A stretch of DNA of 34,193 nt from Actinomycetota bacterium (GTDB taxonomy: Bacteria; Actinomycetota; Thermoleophilia; Solirubrobacterales; 70-9). The stretch's first letter is position 1. Every line of letters starts with the position of its first letter. The notes below the pieces were generated by a model that made no database searches, was not told the DNA's origin, and saw only the letters and a list, made by a program, of their open reading frames with translations. Below, piece by piece: positions 30,406 to 34,193 of the stretch. Both the position numbers and the translations under genes were made by a program. Where the stretch lies: assembly GCA_018268575.1 (NCBI GenBank), contig JAFDWF010000216.1:1-34193 (forward strand), given 5' to 3'.

Positions 30406-32202
30406 TCAGCTACCGACCCGTTGGGCGTGGGCGATCCGTTCCACCAAGGCCGCCCGTTCGCGGCTGAGGCTGGCGCGCCGCTCGTAGTCACCGCGCTCGC
30501 CCGCGGCGGCGATCTCGTCCTCGAGCCGGCGCTGGTCGAGGAGCAGGAAGTTCAGCTCCATCGCCTCCTCGGAGGCGGGCTCCTCGCGGGCGATCATCGC
30601 CAGTTCGGTGATCAGCGCCGCAAGGGCGCCGTTTTCGCGCGGCAGGTGCTTCGCCGGGTCGGTCGGATGTTCGCGCAGGAAGGCGACGGCGGCGCGGCCG
30701 GAGCCCGAGAGGTGCCCCTCCCCCAGCCGCTCGAGGAATTCGGCGCCGGGGTCCGGGAGCGCGATGCACATCGCCAGCAGGGCGCGCTCACGGCGCTCGC
30801 GCGAGGTGAGCTCGCGCTTCGGCGGCGGCGCCTGCCCCTTCTGGCGCGCGTCGGATCTGCCGTTCCCGGCGGGCCGGCCGGCTTCCGGCCCGCCGGTCGC
30901 CGGGGTCGCGGCGACCACCCGTCCCATCACCATCGCGGGCTCCAGGTCGAGGCGATCGGCGACCTTGCGCACCAGCTCGGACTGGCTCACCCCTTCGCCC
31001 ATCGCGGCGAGGATCGGCGCCACCTCGGCCAACGCGTCTTCGCGGGCCTCCGGCGAGGCGACGTCGGTGCGCTGGAGCACCAGGCCCACCTGAAAGTCGG
31101 CCAGCTCGCCGGAGGAATCGACAAGGGCGCGGAAGCGCTCCGGCCCGTTCTCCTCGAGCATCATCTCGGCCGGGTCGACGCCCCCCGGCATCGAGGCGAC
31201 GCGCAGGCGCATCCGCCGTTCCCCGGCCACCCGCTGCACCCGGACCATCGCCGCCTGGCCCGCTTCGTCGGCGTCGAGCGCCAACACGACCTCGCCGACG
31301 ACCCCCGACAGCACTTTCACCTGGTCCGGCGTGATCGCCGTCCCCATCACCGCCACCGTCCCCTCCACCCCGGCCTGGTGGAGCGCGATCACGTCGGTGT
31401 AGCCCTCGACCACCACCGCCCGGTTGGCGCGCGCCATCGCCGCCCGGGCGCGATCGAGGCCGTAGAGGATCTGGCTCTTGTGGAAGAAGTCGGTCTCCGC
31501 GGTGTTGACGTACTTGGCGCCTTGGTCGTCGCGCATCGCCCGTCCGCCGAAGCCGAGGGCGCGGCCGCGCGCGTCGCGGATCGGAAACATGATCCGGGAG
31601 CGGAAGCGGTCGTACTCGCCACCCCGCTGGTTCTGCTGGATCAGGCCGACGGCGCGCATCTCCTCGACCCGGAAGCCCGCCCGCTGGCCGGCGACGAGGA
31701 TCTTGTCCCAGGCGCTGGGGGCGAAGCCGACGCCGAAGTCACGCAGGGCGCTCTCGGTGAGCCCGCGCTCGGCCAGGTACTGGCGCGCCTTGCCGGCCTC
31801 GCGCGACTCCCAGAGGTAGCTCGCGTAGTAGGACGCGCTCCGCTCGAGCAGCTGCTGGAGGCGCCGGCGGGCCTGCCGGCGGGCCTCCGCCTGCGGGTCC
31901 TCCTGCTCGCGCTGGACCTCGACCCCGTAGCGGTCGGCGAGCGCTTCCACCGCCTCGGAGAAACCCAGCCCCTGCTTCTCCATCACGAATTCGAAGACGT
32001 CGCCGCCCACCCCGCAGCCGAAGCAGTGGTAGAGCTTGTCGGTCGGGTCGACCGAGAAGGACGGCGAGCTCTCGTCGTGGAACGGGCAGAGACCCATCAT
32101 CTGGCCACCCGCCCGCCGCAGGTCGGTGTACTGGCCGACCACCTCGGCCATGTCGACCGCGTCGCGGACCGCGTTGATGCTGTCGGAGGCGATCCGCGCC
32201 AT
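30406..32202 (-). CDS. dnaG: DNA primase DnaG
   Basis: DnaG makes RNA primers at the replication fork. The 598-residue product has the zinc-binding CHC2 domain (C39, H42, C60, C63 in LCPFHDES and HCFGC), the TOPRIM core with E266 in VEGYTDVIALH, and D310/D312 in ALDADEAG. The C-terminal helicase-binding part is complete. A low-complexity Gly/Pro/Lys stretch (about 440-475) separates the core from the C-terminal domain. ATG 32202 starts the conserved MARIASDSINAVRDAVDM; the dgt stop and this ATG overlap (TGATG). It follows recO and dgt, a usual actinobacterial grouping. Confidence 0.98.
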   Translation of the reverse strand: MARIASDSINAVRDAVDMAEVVGQYTDLRRAGGQMMGLCPFHDESSPSFSVDPTDKLYHCFGCGVGGDVFEFVMEKQGLGFSEAVEALADRYGVEVQREQEDPQAEARRQARRRLQQLLERSASYYASYLWESREAGKARQYLAERGLTESALRDFGVGFAPSAWDKILVAGQRAGFRVEEMRAVGLIQQNQRGGEYDRFRSRIMFPIRDARGRALGFGGRAMRDDQGAKYVNTAETDFFHKSQILYGLDRARAAMARANRAVVVEGYTDVIALHQAGVEGTVAVMGTAITPDQVKVLSGVVGEVVLALDADEAGQAAMVRVQRVAGERRMRLRVASMPGGVDPAEMMLEENGPERFRALVDSSGELADFQVGLVLQRTDVASPEAREDALAEVAPILAAMGEGVSQSELVRKVADRLDLEPAMVMGRVVAATPATGGPEAGRPAGNGRSDARQKGQAPPPKRELTSRERRERALLAMCIALPDPGAEFLERLGEGHLSGSGRAAVAFLREHPTDPAKHLPRENGALAALITELAMIAREEPASEEAMELNFLLLDQRRLEDEIAAAGERGDYERRASLSRERAALVERIAHAQRVGS

Positions 32203-33218
32203 CAGAAGTGCGCCTGCTCGGGGATCGCCAGGTCGGTGAAGCGGGCGATGCAATAGCGATCGGTCATCCCGGCGATGTAATCGGTGACCCGCTGGGCGTC
32301 GTCGGCGGTCGGATCGAGCGCCGGGATCGCCTCCGGGTTGGCGAGGTAGTGGTCGAAGAGGCCGGTCATAGTGCGCTCGACCCGGGCGTGCTCGCTGCGC
32401 GCCGTCGGGCCGAGGTAGACGCGGTCGAACATGAACTTGCGCAGCCGCAGCATCGCCTTCCCGATCGCCTCCGACTGGAGGATGTCGCCGGCGTCGCGGG
32501 ACTGCTCGACGATGTCGCCGACCAGGGTGTCGATGCGGACCCCGCCGGTCGGGCCGAGCAGCTCGATCTCGGCCGCGGGCAGGTCCTCGGGATGGAGGAT
32601 CCCGGCGCGCAGGGCGTCGTCGATGTCGTGGTTGATGTAGGCGACGCGGTCGACGAGGCGGACGATCCGCCCCTCGAGCGTCTCCGGCTTCACCGGGCCG
32701 GTGTGGTTGAGGATCCCGTCCCGCACCGGGGCGGTGAGGTTGAGGCCGACGCCGTCGCGCTCCAGCACCTCGACCACCCGCAGCGAGTGCTCGTTGTGCC
32801 TGAAGCCGCCGCCGTCGGGGCGCACCCGCTTCAGGCAGCGGTCGAGGGTGTCCTCCCCCGCGTGGCCGAAGGGCGGGTGGCCGAGGTCGTGGCCGAGCCC
32901 GATCGCCTCGGTCAGGTCCTCGTTCAGGCCGAGCGCGCGGGCGACGGTGCGGGCGATCCCGCAGGCCTCGAGCGTGTGGCTGAGCCGGGTCCGGTAGTGG
33001 TCTCCCTCGGGGGCGACGAAGACCTGGGTCTTGTGCTTCAGCCGGCGGAAGGACTTCGAGTGCACGATCCGGTCGCGGTCGCGCTGGAACGGCGTCCGCA
33101 GCGGGCTGTCGGGCTCGGCGACGGCCCGCTCGGCCGGGTAGGAGCGCGTCGCCCCCGCGGCGAGGAACTCGTCCTCCCAGACGCGGATGCGGTCCTCGAA
33201 TGCGACGGTGGCGGGCAT
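32202..33218 (-). CDS. dgt: dGTPase-like HD-domain protein (Dgt)
   Basis: The 338-residue product has a full HD fold, with H81 in RTRLSHTLEACGIARTVARALGLN and HD at 110-111 in IGLGHDLGHPPFGHAGE. A late Asp (about 197) lies in LVDRVAYINHDIDD. FRRLKHKTQVF is the family's opening signature. These enzymes hydrolyse deoxyribonucleoside triphosphates to nucleoside and triphosphate, with substrate range varying by lineage; dGTP activity is assumed, not shown. ATG 33218 gives the family length. A longer frame to 33755 overlaps recO in another frame and is not used. Overlaps dnaG by one base in the stop-start TGATG. Confidence 0.95.
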   Translation of the reverse strand: MPATVAFEDRIRVWEDEFLAAGATRSYPAERAVAEPDSPLRTPFQRDRDRIVHSKSFRRLKHKTQVFVAPEGDHYRTRLSHTLEACGIARTVARALGLNEDLTEAIGLGHDLGHPPFGHAGEDTLDRCLKRVRPDGGGFRHNEHSLRVVEVLERDGVGLNLTAPVRDGILNHTGPVKPETLEGRIVRLVDRVAYINHDIDDALRAGILHPEDLPAAEIELLGPTGGVRIDTLVGDIVEQSRDAGDILQSEAIGKAMLRLRKFMFDRVYLGPTARSEHARVERTMTGLFDHYLANPEAIPALDPTADDAQRVTDYIAGMTDRYCIARFTDLAIPEQAHF

Positions 33219-33252
33219 CTCATCGATCTTACGGGCCGTCGGGTGGGCTCCC

Positions 33253-33978
33253 TCAAGCGGCGGCGCGCAGTTGGACATGGGCATGGTGCTCCAGGGTCTC
33301 CCCCACGGCCCGCTCGACCTGGCGCAGGGCGGGCGACTCGGCGGCCGGAGCCTCGGCCAGCGGCTTCGCCAGCGCCTCGACCATGAACCGGTGGGCCTCC
33401 TCGGAGAGGGCGAACGAGTTGGCTTCGCAACTGGTGCAGACGACCCCGCCGGAGGCGCCGGAGAAGCCCGCCAGGTGCTCGGTCTCACCGCAGTTGGCGC
33501 AGGAGGCGAGCTCGGGGGCGAAGCCGGCGACGAGGGCCAGCTTGAGCCGGAAGGAGAGCGCAACTTCGAGGCTGCTCGCGCGCGGCCGACCCGGCTCGTC
33601 GAGCAGCGCCAGGTAACGGCAAAGCAGGTTGTAGGCGGGCAGGTTGGGTTCGGCGGCGTCCAGCAGGCGCAGCACCGCATCGCAGGCACGGGCCCCGCAG
33701 CCGATCGCCGCCCCATCGGAACGCAGCCGCGGATAACCGTCGACGGTGCTGACACTGGTCACCGTCATCAGGTCGCTGCGCCCTTGGTGAAGAACGAGGT
33801 CGAGGCGGAAGAACGGCTCCAGCCTGCCGCCGAAGCGAGATTTCGGCTTGCGAGCGCCCTTTGCGATGGCCCCGAAGCGCCCCAGCGCCGGCGAGTAGAG
33901 GTGAAGGATCCGATCGGCCTCGCCATAGCGGATGCTGCGCAAAACCACCGCTTCCGTCTTGACCGTAGATCCCGCCAT
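33253..33978 (-). CDS. recO: DNA repair protein RecO
   Basis: RecO anneals single strands and helps RecR load RecA. From ATG 33978 (MAGSTVKTEAVVLRSIRYGEADRI) the 241-residue product has the N-terminal OB fold and a C4 zinc site (C160, C163, C181, C184) in the FAPELASCANCGE and VVCTSCEANS stretch. The helical C-terminal domain follows. The frame stays open upstream to 34158, but those residues are Pro/Arg-rich and unlike the family. Probably transcribed with dgt and dnaG downstream. The stop is 34 bases from the dgt start. Confidence 0.95.
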   Translation of the reverse strand: MAGSTVKTEAVVLRSIRYGEADRILHLYSPALGRFGAIAKGARKPKSRFGGRLEPFFRLDLVLHQGRSDLMTVTSVSTVDGYPRLRSDGAAIGCGARACDAVLRLLDAAEPNLPAYNLLCRYLALLDEPGRPRASSLEVALSFRLKLALVAGFAPELASCANCGETEHLAGFSGASGGVVCTSCEANSFALSEEAHRFMVEALAKPLAEAPAAESPALRQVERAVGETLEHHAHVQLRAAA

Positions 33979-34055
33979 TGAGACAAGGATGCGGGACGGA
34001 TCGGACGGAAAGGTTCGGCCGGAGGTGGTCCGGGCCGGACCGATCGGAGCCCAGG

Positions 34056-34117
34056 CGTCCCGGGCGTCCCGGAGGCGACCCGGGCAGGCTGTGGCCGCCT
34101 CCGAGACGCCCGGGACG
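34056..34117 (-). repeat. 22-bp near-perfect hairpin upstream of recO
   Basis: Arms 34056-34077 and 34096-34117 match at 21 of 22 positions and enclose an 18-base loop. The single difference is a C/A mismatch if transcribed on plus, but a G·U wobble if transcribed on minus, so the minus-strand RNA is the better-paired product. It lies in the 215-base gap between recO and the window edge, in which I see no other gene. It could end the upstream transcript or act as a leader structure for recO. No U-tract follows. Confidence 0.65.
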
Positions 34118-34193
34118 GGAGGTCTTGCGGGGGGAAGCCGGCACAGGGACGGGTGCATCGCTCAAGGGCGTCTGTGTGGAGTTTCGGTCCCAC

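Noticed and set aside
30421..32256. 611-codon plus-strand frame antisense to dnaG
   Set aside because: No motif, His/Leu/Gly-rich shadow; DnaG is certain on the other strand.
33979..34193. Possible structured RNA (SRP or RNase P) upstream of recO
   Set aside because: A strong hairpin is present but none of the conserved SRP or RNase P core sequences could be found.

Overview
The window is very GC-rich and gene-dense, with many ATGA/GTGA start-stop overlaps. It looks like a chromosomal segment of a high-GC actinobacterium. The gene order pdxS-pdxT ... yebC-ruvC-ruvA-ruvB ... secDF ... recJ-relA, the short secreted and lipoprotein genes and the protein style fit the Thermoleophilia/Solirubrobacterales best. 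That placement is inference from gene content; no 16S gene is present.

Left region (1-10.6 kb, minus strand): the start of a RelA/SpoT gene cut by the window edge, recJ, a small membrane protein, a fused secDF, a zinc-ribbon/PAS protein, the ruvCAB operon and yebC. Usual actinobacterial neighbours yajC and apt are missing. The zinc-ribbon/PAS gene sits immediately upstream of secDF.

10.6-17 kb: two small membrane genes on the plus strand. Then, on the minus strand, an RpiR-type regulator, pdxS, pdxT (which appears to start at CTG) and an M29 aminopeptidase. After these come three translationally coupled plus-strand genes: a Cys/His small protein and two membrane proteins.

17-26 kb, accessory in character: a GNAT acetyltransferase, a secreted protein, a charged coiled-coil lipoprotein, an S33-type alpha/beta hydrolase, a CapA-like protein, several small membrane proteins, a three-gene minus-strand cluster headed by an AlbA_2/Schlafen-type protein with two RAM-like segments, and a DHFR-fold reductase. 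Several long inverted repeats lie here, mostly at gene ends.

26-34.2 kb: a CAT-anticodon tRNA, a lipoprotein/HPt/thioredoxin-like lipoprotein set, an SDR and a glycosyltransferase, tRNA-Asn, then the housekeeping series recO-dgt-dnaG on the minus strand. A near-perfect 22-bp hairpin lies upstream of recO.

The most unusual signals are: (a) repeated long palindromes without U-tracts, two of which share the core GACGGGCCGAAAAC and one of which lies in-frame inside recJ; (b) the RAM-like/AlbA_2 protein with its overlapping membrane partner; (c) the apparent CTG start of pdxT; and (d) the zinc-ribbon/PAS gene next to secDF. No CRISPR array, insertion sequence, integrase or rRNA was seen. No stretch longer than 300 bases lacks a gene.
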